Below, in pieces: positions 10,154 to 22,600 of a DNA stretch of 64,000 nucleotides. The DNA comes from Colletes latitarsis. Taxonomy: Eukaryota > Arthropoda > Insecta > Hymenoptera > Colletidae. How positions within the stretch are numbered: the stretch's first letter is position 1; the number at the start of each line of letters is the position of its first letter. The stretch spans positions 5,332,001-5,396,000 of the forward strand of contig NC_135141.1 in NCBI RefSeq assembly GCF_051014445.1, written 5' to 3'. The position numbers and the translations under genes were made by a program. Under the pieces are notes generated by a model. The model had not been told where the DNA came from and made no database searches. It was given only the letters and a program-made list of their open reading frames with translations.

Positions 10154-13100
10154 TCGGGTCTCACCCGCGGCCTCCTCCAGGCCTCCCCTTCCAACGTTTA
10201 GTGGCGCCGCTGCGTGTCCCGGATCTTTGCCGCCGTACGAGGCCATCACCCCCCTGCTAAGGGGCTCTGACCCGCACGGCGACTGGGCTGCCGCCTGCGG
10301 TGGGGGCTCAGTAGCACCCCCACCAGACAACACATCTTCCGATTTTGTGGAGGTGGAGGGCGCAGAGTCGACAGGTGCTACATCCACCTCCATCATTTCC
10401 GTCACTGGCTGCGGTGCGGCTGCACACGCCACCACCATCACTCCCGTTGCGACAGTGGCTGGGGCGGGAATAACACCCGACACCACAGCTGGGGACGGCT
10501 GGGCACAAGCCGCCCCTTGGACCTCCATCGCGACGGGCACCAGCGCCGGCTCAACACCAGCCGGCACCGTGGACGGGGGCGCAGCCGCCCCATTCCCCTT
10601 CTTCCCCTTGCGTTTGGTGGGACGGCAGGCCGCCCCACCCATGCGGTGATCCGCTGGCCGCCCCAAGCCCACGCAAAGGGGGCATTTAGGAGCGGCCGCG
10701 CAATCCCGTGCGGTGTGGGAGGCCCCTCCGCAGCGGTAGCAGAGCCCGCTGCGATCAATGGTTCTGGTGCACCGCTGCCGGACATGTCCGAACTCCAGAC
10801 AGCGGTGGCACTGCAGCGGCCTCGCAGCGAGCACCGCCAGCCGGGCCTCGAAGAAGCCGACCATCAATCGGCCGGTCTTCGCGAGCTTAGTTGCGGCGCG
10901 AAGGGGACAGCGGGCCCAGGCGGTGAACATGCCCGAGCTGTCCCGGCGGAGGTCACCAACGTTGACCTCCGCTGCGCCGCAACCCCCGGCGGTGGCAAGG
11001 GCCTCCCTAACTGCCTGCTGGGTGGCTGCCTCCGACAGGCCGGAAATATGCATCTCGGCCTGTTTTTGGGGGCAAGCCAACCTGACACCCTCCACCTGGA
11101 GGGCCCCCTCAAGACGTGCCCACAGGGCGGTCGCCTTCTCCTTCCCCTTTTCACCGGGGATCGCTAGTAGAAGCGCCCCGGTGACCGCCCTGGTGGGGCG
11201 CATCCCGGTGATCCCGAGATCCTGACAGATCCCGGGCATCACCCTATTGAGGAGGGGGCCCAGATCTCCTTCTCGCCCAGTGGCAGCGGTCACCGAGACA
11301 GCCGCATTTTTCGGCTGCCTCTGTAATTTGACCGTCGGTGGTTTGACGCAAACCTTCCTCTTTTCTCTGCCAGCCGCATTATTGTCGCCTGGCCGAGTCG
11401 CCGTAGAGGATTTTCCTCCCTTGGAGTGTGGCGCAGCAATAGTCGCGCCCGCTCCACCCCCCTTCTTCTTCGCCCGCTTCACCACCTCCGCTCATGTGCC
11501 CTGAGCCTGTGACGAGGTGTCACTGGCAGGCCGCACGGACTTGCCGCTATTCGCCGCAGGAGGTGGTAAAGCGGGACGGTGCACAGCCTTTGATGGCACG
11601 TTGGATTTCTGCGAGGGCGGCTTTGTCACCCTCGCTCCTCCAGCCGCTGGTGTGCCACCTCGGACATTGCTGGCACTTTTCTCCCCTTTGGTTGCCTTCG
11701 GTGTTGCTGCTGGCGCGTTCGCAGGGACAGTCGCAACACCCAGCTTCTTCGCCGCGATCTCCTTCGCCTTCCCCTTCGTCGAGACCGTCCCCACCGATGG
11801 CTGTAGGGGCACCGGAACTTTCCCCAATGGCGGGCGGGATACAACCCGCCAAACTGCATCCAGTCGCGCCTCGACCCGATCCTCTACGGCCGAGATGTGC
11901 CCCGCCATCTCGGAGTCCCTCTTGACGAGCTCGGTCATCATGACCATTAGAGGGCTTCTGGACGCGGGGCTCTCCATTTCAGGTGGAGCAGGCCGTTCTA
12001 CAGGTGGCGGTCCAGAGACCGCCGTCTCGGCCTCCATACCGGAGTCCCCCCCGTCAAAGGTGGAGGGCAGGAGGTCCCTCCGACGCGGTCGAGGGACACA
12101 GGGCAGCTCATGGTCCGGCGGAGCTTCGCCGGCCACCTCCTCTCCCGCTCTCAGCAGCCTCCGCTGCTCCTCCTTATATCTCAGGCGGCCCACTTCCCGC
12201 CTGAGGTGCTCCAGCACCCTGTCCTTCACCCTCACGGTTTCGGACAGGGTGGTGGCAGTGGAGTCAGCCACCTCCAGCCTCTTCTCGAGGGCCTTCGCCC
12301 TCCTCTCCCATTCGCCTTGGTGAATGACAACTTCCCGGACCGGCCTGTTCGGGTTTTCGGCGCGGTCAGCTCTGCCGTGCAGCTCTTCGGCGCTGACCAA
12401 CGCCACCCGTGCAGCAAAACGTAGGCCGCGGATGTCCGTCGTCTTCAAGTGGCTCGCGGTGTCTGCCACCCTGACGACGGACTCCAACTGCTCTTTCAGC
12501 CGGCCCAGGAGTTCGTCTGACTTCATGACCTCCGCAATTTTGCGGAGGTCTGCCTGCTTGGGCAGGTGCTTCATGCCCGGGCCCAGCTTCTTCGGGTCGA
12601 CAAAGATACCCCTGGGCCTTTCTGCTCCGGGGCCCTTTCTCTTCCTCTTCCCGGGCCCGTAATCCTCGCCGCTGGTGTCAACGCTCTCTCCTTCATCGGC
12701 GGTGCAACGGTTGGGCGCCCAATCGTCGCCGTCCTGAGAGTCGTGACCAAGGTGGCCAAATGTCCCCTCGATGCACGAAGTGGCCTCCTCTTCAAACTGG
12801 GCATCGTGCCTCTTCCGGGGAGGTGAGTCCCCCCCCAGGTTTACGCCACTCTGTGGCATTCAGCCGCTCCAGGCTGACTATGGGGACGGGGCCGGCCCTA
12901 TAGAGGTCAACTTTGCCTCCAAGGTGGATCCCCAGCGCAGGATTAACCACCTCCACGCTCCTGACCGTGGGGTTAGACCCACCAGGACGCGGTCCATCCT
13001 TCCCATTGTTCATAATACCATTCCTATTTGCCGATGTGCTTGCCTGTCCGTTCCCCGTGTTTCGAGTCCTGTTTGTTTGATTTTTAGAGTTAAGATCCAT
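10151..13100 (-). pseudogene. LINE ORF1 (Gag-like, three zinc knuckles), family A copy A1, broken
   Basis: Likely start is Met 13100 (MDLNSKNQ), because it sits just after the CGTGGGA box that also precedes ORF1 in families B and C. The frame shifts near a C run around 12830 and continues from about 12859. An in-frame TGA at 11494-11492 separates the N-terminal half from the rest. The N-terminal half has a helical stretch with HLKTTDIRGLRFAA, related to family D. The C-terminal half has a proline/lysine-rich linker, an RRM-like region and three knuckles (CHRCLEFGHVRQRC, CYRCGGASHTARDC, then CPLC...H...C). ORF1 would bind RNA and DNA and direct the element to its target. Confidence 0.85.
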
Positions 13101-13487
13101 TATTAATCCCACGAGTGTGGTCGGAATGGAGGTCACCCCAGGCAGAGCCGCCTTGCCCGGGGAAGCCTAATACTCCGGGGGTTCGGCAGGTGCCCCCGAA
13201 GGTGGCCGCTAGGGATTGGGCCTTCTCTCCCAACCATGCATCCCATCGCCGCGCACCATAACTTAGGATTAGAGGGTAATTTATAGAGTTACCATCCTCG
13301 CGGCCCAGGCGGTTAAGCCAAGGCCCCCGGTCCTCCTGCCGTCACGTACCATTCACAAAACCAGGACTGGAATTGTGAATGGGTCGTTGCGACGACCAAC
13401 AGGAGGCTTACGGTGTGATTAGCATCAGGTACCTCGGGGTCGCTACGCCCCGTACTGCACCGGACACCTGGCCGGACACAGCCCCAG
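13101..13487 (-). promoter_or_regulatory. 5'UTR of family A LINE with conserved hairpins
   Basis: On the sense strand, in order: GGGG/CCCC hairpin (13448-13451 / 13436-13439), the palindrome AGGTACCT, a GGTCGT-CGCA-ACGACC hairpin, then CATTCACAA/TTGTGAATG (9 bp, 13373-13381 with 13350-13358), then CGTGGGA just before the ORF1 start. R1-clade elements are generally transcribed from internal promoters, so this stretch probably holds promoter and RNA-structure signals. It aligns by eye with the 5'UTRs of families B and C. Confidence 0.7.
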
Positions 13488-16400
13488 AGGGGGGCATAAC
13501 ACACACCTAACCCAGACCTAACCGGTTGTATCCTCTAAAATACTGACCGAATCCAGGTTTAATTCACTGTTACTGAGTGGTACCACGTTACTACGTGATT
13601 CAAACCCGAAAAAACCCAGGATCTGGCCAACAAGTATGCGATGAAGGCAAAATCATGAGCCAGATGTGGGCATAACCCAGACCTAACCCAGACTTAACCG
13701 GTTTTATCCACTAAAATATTGATCGATACAAGCTTTAATTGACTGTTACTGTGTGGTACCACATTACTACGTGATTCAAACCCGAAATAACCCAGGATCT
13801 GGTAAACAAGTATGCGAAGCAGGCAAAATCATGAGCCAGATGCGGGCATAACCCAGACCTAACTCAGACCTAACCGGTGATACCGACTAAAATACAGATA
13901 GAATCCAGGTTTAATTGACTGTCACTGTGAGGTGCACATTACTACGTGATTCAAACCCGAAAAAACCCAGGACCTCGCCAACAAGTATGCGAAAAAGGCA
14001 AAATCATGAGCCAGATGCGGGCTTAACCCAGACCTAACCCAGACCTAACCGGACTTATCCTCTAAAATATTGATGGATAACAGGTTTAATTGACTGTTTC
14101 GGTGTGGTACCACATTACTACGTGGTTCAAACCCAAAAAAACCCAGGATCTGGCCAACAAGTATGCGAAGAAGGCAAAATCATGAGCCAGATGCGGGCAT
14201 AAACCAGACCTAACTCAGACCTAACCGGTGTTATCGACTAAAATACTGACCGAACCCAGGTTTAATTGACTGTTTCAGTGTGGTGCCACATTACTGCGTG
14301 ATTCAATCCCGAAAAAAACCCAGGATCTGGCAAACAAGTAGACGAAGAAGGCAAAAGCATGAGCCAGATGCGGGCATAACCCAGACCTAACCCAGACCAA
14401 ACTGGTGTTACCCTCTAAAATGTGGATCGAAACCAGGTTCAATTGACTGCTTCAGTGTGGTACCGCATTACTACGTGATTCAAACCCGAAAAATCCCAGG
14501 ATCTGGCCAACAAGTATGCGAGGAAGGCAAAATCATGAGCCAGATGCGGGCATAACCCAGACCTAACCCAGACCTAACCGGTGTTACCGACTAAAATACT
14601 GACCGAAACCAGGTTTAATTGACTGTTTCAGTGTGGTGCCACACTACTGCGTGATTCAATCCCGAAAAAAACCCAGGATCTGGCAAACAAGTAGTCGAAG
14701 AAGGCAAAATAATGAGCCAGATGCGGGCATAACCCAGACCTAACCCAGACCTAACCGGTTTTATCCTCTAAAATATTGATCGATACAAGGTTTAATTGAC
14801 TGTTACTGTGTGGTACCACATTACTACGTGATTCAAACCCGAAAAAACCCAGGATCTGGCCAACAAGTATGCGAAGAAGGCAAAAGCATGAGCCAGATGC
14901 GGGCATAACCCAGACCTAACCCAGACCAAACTGGTGTTACCCTCTGAAATATGGATCGAAACCAGGTTCAATTGACTGTTTCATTGTGGTACCGCATTAC
15001 TACGTGATTCAAACCCGAAAAAACCCAGGATCTGGCCAACAAGTATGCGAGGAAGGCAAAATCATGTGGCACATGCGGGTGTAACCCAGACCTAACCCAG
15101 ACCTAACCGGAGTTACCGACTAAAATACTGACCGAATCCAGGTTTAATTAACTGTTACTGTGCGGTACCACATTACTACGTAATTCATACCCGAAAAAAC
15201 CCAGGATCTGGCAAACAAGTAGGCGAAGAAGGCAAAAGCATGAGCCAGATGCGGGCATAACCCAGACCTAACCCGGACCTAACCGGTGTTACCGACTAAA
15301 ATACTGACCGAATCCAGGTTTAATTGTCTGTTACTGTGTGGTACCACATTACTACGTGGTTCAAACCCGAAAATCCCCAGGATCTGGCCAAGAAGTATGC
15401 GAAGAAGGCAAAATCATAAGCAAGATGCGGCCATAACCCAGACCTAACCCGGACCTAACCGGTGTTACCGACTAAAATACTGACCGAATCCAGGTTTAAT
15501 TGTCTGTTACTGTGTGGTACCACATTACTACGTGGTTCAAACCCGAAAATACCCAGGATCTGGCCAACAAGTATCCGAAGGAGGCAAAATCATGAGCCAG
15601 GTGCGGGCATAACCCTGACCCAACCCAGAACTAACCGGTGTTACCGACTAGAATACAGACCGAATCCACGTTTAATTGACTGTCACTGTGAGGTGCCACA
15701 TTACAACGTGATTGAAACCCGAAAAAACCCAGGATCTGGTAAACAAGTATGCGAAGAAGGCAAAATCATGAGCCAGATGCGGGCATAACTCAGACCTAAC
15801 CCAGACCTAACCGGTTTTATCCTGTAAAATATTGATCGATACCAGGTTTAATTGACTGTTTCGGTGTGGTACCACATTACTACGTGATTCAAACCCGAAA
15901 AAACCCAGGATCTGGCCAACAAGCAGGCGAAGAAGGCAAAGTCATGAGCCAGATGCGGACGTAACCCAGACCTAACTCAGACCTAACCGGTTTTATCCTC
16001 TAAAATATTGATTGATACAAGGTTTAATTGACTGTTACTGTGTGGTACCACATTACTACGTGATTCAAACCCGAAAAAACCCAGGATCTGGCAAACAAGT
16101 ATGCGAAGAAGGCAAAATCATGAGCCAGATGCGGGCATAACCCAGACCTAACCCAGACCTAACCGGTGTTACCGACTAAAATACTGACCGAAACCAGGTT
16201 TAATTGACTGTTTCAGTGTGGTGCCATATTACTACGTTATTCAAACCCGAAAAAACCCAGGATCTGGCCAACAAGTATGCGAAGAAGGCAAAATCATGAG
16301 CCTGATGCGGGCATAACCCAGACCAAACCCAGACCTAGCCGGTTTTATCCTCTAAAATATTGATCGATACAAAGTTTAATTGACTGTCACTATGAGGTGC

Positions 16401-18216
16401 CACATTACTACGTGATTCAAACCCGAAAAAACCCAGGATCTGGCAAACAAGTAGACGAAGAAGGCAAAAGCATGAGCCAGATGCGGGCATAACCCAGACC
16501 TAACCCAGACCAAACTGGTGTTACCCTCTGAAATATGGATCGAAACCAGGTTCAATTGACTGTTTCATTGTGGTACCGCATTACTACGTGATTCAAACCC
16601 GAAAAAACCCAGGATCTGGCCAACAAGTATGCGAGGAAGGCAAAATCATGTGGCACATGCGGGTGTAACCCAGACCTAACCCAGACCTAACCGGAGTTAC
16701 CGACTAAAATACTGACCGAATCCAGGTTTAATTAACTGTTACTGTGTGATACCACATTACTACGTAATTCATACCCGAAAAAACCCAGGATCTGGCAAAC
16801 AAGTAGGCGAAGAAGGCAAAAGCATGAGCCAGATGCGGGCATAACCCAAACCTAACCCGGACCTAACCGGTGTTACCGACTAAAATACTGACCGAATCCA
16901 GGTTTAATTGTCTGTTACTGTGTGGTACCACATTACTACGTGGTTCAAACCCGAAAATCCCCAGGATCTGGCCAAGAAGTATGCGAAGGAGGCAAAATCA
17001 TAAGCAAGATGCGGCCATAACCCAGACCTAACCCGGACCTAACCGGTGTTACCGACTAAAATACTGACCGAATCCAGGTTTAATTGTCTGTTACTGTGTG
17101 ATACCACATTACTACGTGGTTCAAACCCGAAAATACCCAGGATCTGGCCAACAAGTATCCGAAGGAGGCAAAATCATGAGCCAGGTGCGGGCATAACCCT
17201 GACCCAACCCAGAACTAACCGGTGTTACCGACTAGAATACAGACCGAATCCACGTTTAATTGACTGTCACTGTGAGGTGCCACATTACAACGTGATTGAA
17301 ACCCGAAAAAACCCAGGATCTGGTAAACAAGTATGCGAAGAAGGCAAAATCATGAGCCAGATGCGGGCATAACTCAGACCTAACCCAGACCTAACCGGTT
17401 TTATCCTGTAAAATATTGATCGATACCAGGTTTAATTGACTGTTTCGGTGTGGTACCACATTACTACGTGATTCAAACCCGAAAAAACCCAGGATCTGGC
17501 CAACAAGCAGGCGAAGAAGGCAAAGTCATGAGCCAGATGCGGACGTAACCCAGACCTAACTCAGACCTAACCGGTTTTATCCTCTAAAATATTGATTGAT
17601 ACAAGGTTTAATTGACTGTTACTGTGTGGTACCACATTACTACGTGATTCAAACCCGAAAAAACCCAGGATCTGGCAAACAAGTATGCGAAGAAGGCAAA
17701 ATCATGAGCCAGATGCGGGCATAACCCAGACCTAACCCAGACCTAACCGGTTTTATCCTCTAAAATATTGATCGATACAAGGTTTAATTGACTGTTTCGG
17801 TGTGGTACCACATTACTACGTGATTCAAACCCGAAAAAACCCAGGATCTGGCCAACAAGCAGGCGAAGAAGGCAAAGTCATGAGCCAGATGCGGACGTAA
17901 CCCAGACCTAACTCAGACCTAACCGGTTTTATCCTCTAAAATATTGATTGATACAAGGTTTAATTGACTGTTACTGTGTGGTACCACATTACTACGTGAT
18001 TCAAACCCGAAAAAACCCAGGATCTGGCCAACAAGTATGCGAAGAAGGCAAAATCATGAGCCAGATGCGGGCATAACCCAGACCTAACCCAGACCTAACC
18101 GGTTTTATCCTCTAAAATATTGATCGATACAAGGTTTAATTGACTGTTACTGTGTCTTACCACATTACTACGTGATTCAAACCTGAAAAAACCCGGGATT
18201 AAACCGGAAAAAACCC
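13488..18216 (+). repeat. Telomere-motif satellite array, left part (~27 units of ~176 bp)
   Basis: The CCGG landmark after the motif recurs at 13521, 13698, 13873, 14048, 14224, 14401 and 14577, a spacing of 175-177 bp. Most units read CCCAGACCTAA twice in tandem, then CCGG, an AT-richer stretch, a GGTACCACATTACTACGTG segment and ATCTGGCCAACAAGTATGCG. Two unit types intermix: GTTACCGACTAAAATACTGACC and TTTATCCTCTAAAATATTGATC. A segment from about 14870 to 16165 recurs from about 16454 to 17750, shifted by exactly nine units (1584 bp). No gene is supported; short frames here are repeat artefacts. Confidence 0.96.
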
Positions 18217-18864
18217 ACCTGCTGTGGGCGAGGAAGCCTCTTGTCCCGGATGCGCCATCAGAGTGGCCTCCGCAACTAGGCTGGTCGAAGCGAGAGCGGC
18301 CACCGCTTCCGGCATTACTACCGGTTTGGGGAGATTGCCCGTTCGCCGACCCCTAAGAGCGTCCAGCTCTCGCCGCGCCTCCCGCAGCTCCGCTTCGAGC
18401 TGTCGCTCCCGTGTCCTGCGGGTGGAAGCGACCGTCATCCTACTCTGCAGTTCGGTCGCAGCTACCCGGATGAATTCCGCCGCAAACTTGAGGTCCCTCA
18501 CCGACGTCCCCTTCAAGTTGGCCGACTTCTCCGCCACCTCGACCACCTTCTCCGCCTCATCGAGGATCTCCGGATAAAGAGCCTCGCCCTCCTTCTTCCC
18601 CATCTCAGCGCGAATTTTTTCGCCCAACACGTCCCTCTTTCTCTTCTTCCTCTGCCCTTCCCTTACCACGCGCCACTCCTCCGAAGAAGCCGCCGAGCTG
18701 GCACTACCCGGCTCTTGCGGGTCCGCCTGACGCTTCCCCCTAGAAGCTGCCCCACGAGCCCCTTCACTCCTCTCCACACGCTGCGAGGCAGCAGCGGCCG
18801 CGAGACGCGATCCCGCGCTGCCTCCCTCCGTACCCATGGTTGTTTTATTTTTTATTGATGCCAT
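18199..18864 (-). pseudogene. N-terminal ORF1 fragment of a further R1-clade LINE (family D)
   Basis: Starting at Met 18864 (MASIKNKTTMGTEGG), the frame has a basic/serine-rich start and then a helical stretch with SANLKGTSVRDLKFAAEF, matching in position and character the family A ORF1 motif (HLKTTDIRGLRFAA). A charged, coiled-coil-like run follows (RQLEAELREARRELDALRG). Coding homology ends at about 18217 and the last few codons are satellite. No RRM-like part, zinc knuckles, ORF2 or 3' end are present. Assignment rests on the shared helix motif and on context, so the family is separate but the function (Gag-like RNA binding) is inferred. Confidence 0.7.
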
Positions 18865-19650
18865 AACTACAGTGCTCGATTTCCTCCGGTTCGCCCATCA
18901 TGGGACCCCCACTGCAGTGGGGGTACTATCCCCGGGTAAAGAAAAACCTAATGAAGGATGCCGAAGCTGAGAAGCAGCTTGTCGGGTGGTCAACCCTATC
19001 GACACCAAAGTGACTCTACAGAAAAATGTTACGGGATAGGCCCGCGCCATAATTGATGCTAAAGGTTTTACGTCACCCCTATCGTGTGAGCGACGCCGGA
19101 TCCGAGCCGACGTCAAACTCAAACCTCAGGCTAGACGGTGCGCCGATTTACCCTACGACGCTCCGGGTATGAGGAAATATTGACCGCATAAACCTCCACA
19201 CCCGCGCCCGGTGAGTTCGCTTCAACCCCGCCATAGGCTCCAGTCAGTTGGTGAGTGAGCGGTTCTTCCACGTTTAACATGCGGTTTCACGGGGACTTAT
19301 GCCATAGTTTCAGGACTTACACTTACCCCATATTACTCCCGCAGAGGTCAGGTACTAACATCACTCACCAACCCCGGAGGGGGGCTACTACTCCCCCCTT
19401 GGTTAGTCTGACGGGAATATCCACGAGTCACCGGCCGCAGCCCATTCACACACACAACACATTCATACGGGTGTTTGGTCCGCGGAAGCTACCGCTCCGA
19501 CCTCCGAGATGCCCTGCGCGGATGCGGACACCAGCACTCTCATGTTAATGACCCCATCCCCGCATTCCATCCCAGCGGCTTCCCCTAACCGCCACCTGGG
19601 GACGCGCCACGTAGGGGATCACCTCCCCTGCAGCCTGGACAACCAAACGG
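18217..19650 (-). mobile_element. 3'-truncated family D LINE: 5'UTR plus start of ORF1
   Basis: This 1.4-kb non-satellite block in the array ends at ~19650 where satellite resumes (GGGTGTGTAACCCAG). On the sense strand it holds ~790 bp of 5'UTR and then ORF1, broken off at ~18217. At the break, AAACCTGAAAAAACCC is followed by AAACCGGAAAAAACCC, a short duplication that suggests repair of a broken end. The 5'UTR includes a perfect 20-bp palindrome (ACCCCCACTG and its complement, 18905-18924). It does not resemble the A/B/C 5'UTR. Confidence 0.7.
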
Positions 19651-22600
19651 GTGCGTGGGTGTGTAACCCAGACCTAACCCAGACCTAACCGGAGTTACCG
19701 ACTAAAATACTGACCGAATCCAGGTTTAATTAACTGTTACTGTGTGGTACCACATTACTACGTGATTCATACCCGAAAAATCCCAGGATCTGGCCAACAA
19801 GTATGCGAGGAAGGCAAAATCATGAGCCAGATGCGGGCATAACCCAGACCTAACCGGTTTTATCCTCTAAAATATTGATCGATACAAAGTTTAATTGACT
19901 GTCACTATGAGGTGCCACATTACTACGTGATTCAAACCCGAAAAAACCCAGGATCTGGCCAACAAGTATGCGAAGAAGGCAAAATCATGAGCCAGATGCG
20001 GACGTAACCCAGACCTAACTCAGACCTAACCGGTTTTATCCTCTAAGATATTGATTGATACAAGGTTTAATTGACTGTTTCAGTGTGGTACCACATTACT
20101 ACGTGATTCAAACCCGAAAAAACCCAGGATCTGGCAAACAAGTAGGCGAAGAAGGCAAAAGCATGAGCCAGATGCGGGCATAATCCAGACCTAACCCGGA
20201 CCTAACCGGTGTTACCGACTAAAATACTGACCGAATCCAAGTTTAATTGTCTGTTACTGTGTGGTACCACATTACTACGTGGTTCAAACCCGAAAATACC
20301 CAGGATCTGGCCAACAAGTATGCGAAGAAGGCAAAATCACGAGCAAGATGCGGGCATAACCCAGACCTAACCCGGACCTAACCGGTGTTACCGACTAAAA
20401 CACTGACCGAATCCAGGTTTAATTGACTGTTTCAATCCGGTACCACATTACTACGTGGTTCAAACCCCAAAATACCCAGGATCTGGCCAACAAGTATCCG
20501 AAGGAGGCAAAATCATGAGCCAGGTGCGGGCATAACCCAGACCAAACCCAGAACTAACCGGTGTTACCGACTAAAATACAGACCGAATCCACGTTTAATT
20601 GACTGTCACTGTGAGGTGCCACATTACTACGAGATTCAAACCCGAAAAAACCCAGGATCTGGCCAACCAGTATGCGAAGAAGGCAAAATCATGAGCCAGA
20701 TGCGGGCATAACCCAGACCTAACCCAGACCTAACCGGTTTTATCCTCTAAAATATTGATCGATACCAGGTTTAATTGACTGTTTCGGTGTGTTACCACAT
20801 TACTACGTGATTCAAACCTGAAAAAACCCAGGATCTGGCCAACAAGCAGGCGAAGAAGGCAAAGTCATGAGCCAGATGCGGACATAACCCAGACCTAACT
20901 CAGACCTAACCGGTTTTATCCTGTAAAATATTGATCGATACAAGGTTTAATTGACTGTTACTGTGTGGTACCACATTACTACGTGATTCAAACCCGAAAA
21001 AACCCAGGATCTGGCAAACAAGTATGCGAAGAAGGCAAAATCATGAGCCAGATGCGGGCATAACCCAGACCTAACCCAGACCTAACCGGTGTTACCGACT
21101 AAAATACTGACCGAAAGCAGGTTTAATTGACTGTTTCAGTGTGGTGCCATATTACTACGTTATTCAAACCCGAAAAAACCCAGGGTCTGGCCAACAAGTA
21201 TGCGAAGAAGGCAAAATCATGAGCCAGATGCGGGCATAACCCAGACCTAACTCAGACCTAACCGGTGTTACCGACTAAAATACTGACCGAATCCAGGTTT
21301 AATTGTCTGTTACTGTGTGGTACCACATTACTACGTGATTCAAACCCGAAAAAACCCAGGATCTGGCCAACAAGCAGGCGAAGAAGGCAAAGTCATGAGC
21401 CAGATGCGGACATAACCCAGACCTAACTCAGACCTAACCGGTTTTATCCTCTAAAATATTGATCGATACAAGGTTTAATTGACTGTTACTGTGTGGTACC
21501 ACATTACTACGTGAATCAAACCCGAAAAAAACCAGGATCTGGCAAACAAGTATGCGAAGAAGGCAAAATCATGAGCCAGATGCGGGCATAACCCAGACCT
21601 AACCCAGACCTAACCGGTGTTACCGACTAAAATACTGACCGAAACCAGGTTTAATTGACTGTTTCAGTGTGGTGCCATATTACTACGTTATTCAAACCCG
21701 AAAAAACCCAGGATCTGGCCAACAAGTATGCGAAGAAGGCAAAATCATGAGCCAGATGCGGGCATAACCCAGACCTAACCGGTTTTATCCTCTAAAATAT
21801 TGATTGGAACCAGGTTTAATTGACTGTTTCGGTGTGGTACCACATTACTACGTGATTCAAACCCGAAAAAACCCAGGATCTGGCAAGCAAGTAGACGAAG
21901 AAGGCAAAAGCATGAGCCAGATGCGGGCATAACCCAGACCTAACCCAGACCTAACCGGTTTTATCCTCTAAAATATTGATCGATACAAGGTTTAATTGAC
22001 TGTTACTGTGTGGTACCACATTACTACCTGATTCAAACCCGAAAAAACCCAGGATCTGGCCAACAAGTATGCGAAGAAGGCAAAATCATGAGCCAGATGC
22101 GGGCATAACCCAGACCTAACCCAGACCTAACCGGTTTTATCCTGTAAAATATTGATCGATACAAGGTTTAATTGACTGTTACTGTGTGGTACCACATTAC
22201 TACCTGATTCAAACCCGAAAAAACCCAGGATCTGGCCAACAAGTATGCGAAGAAGGCAAAATCATGAGCCAGATGCGGGCATAACCCAGACCTAACCCAG
22301 ACCTAACCGGTTTTATCCTCTAAAATATTAATCGATACAAGGTTTAATTGACTGTTACTGTGTGGTACCACATTACTACGTGATTCAAACCCGAAAAAAC
22401 CCAGGATCTGGCCAACAAGTATGCGAAGAAGGCAAAATCATGAGCCAGATGCGGGCATAACCCAGACCTAACTCAGACCTAACCGGTGTTACCGACTAAA
22501 ATACTGACCGAAAACAGGTTTAATTGACTGTTGCAGTGTGGTGCCACATTACTGCGTGATTCAATCCCGAAAAAAACCCAGGATCTGGCCAACAAGTATG

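Larger units (their letters stand above)
6507..13487 (-). mobile_element. Near full-length R1-clade LINE, family A (A1), in telomeric satellite
   Basis: On the - strand this is a ~7-kb element: 5'UTR (13487-13101), ORF1 (13100-10151), ORF2 (10151-7037), 3'UTR (7036-6528) and a 21-nt poly(A) (T run 6507-6527). Left flank is satellite ending CCCAGACC; right flank resumes as GGGCATAACACACACC. This may be a degenerate 16-bp target duplication. The architecture and the telomere-repeat target fit the TRAS/SART group of R1-clade elements. ORF1 and ORF2 each carry at least two lesions, so this copy is inactive. Confidence 0.9.

Noticed and set aside
11492..11494. In-frame TGA in A1 ORF1 as programmed readthrough or selenocysteine
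   Set aside because: The same ORF1 also has a frameshift near 12830 and ORF2 is broken twice, so ordinary decay is the simpler reading.
15462..17372. Two identical 108-codon frames (15462-15788 and 17046-17372) and 60-65-codon frames repeated at 30291/31875 and 30940/32524
   Set aside because: They are satellite units read through. Their identity reflects the 1584-bp block duplications, not conserved proteins.
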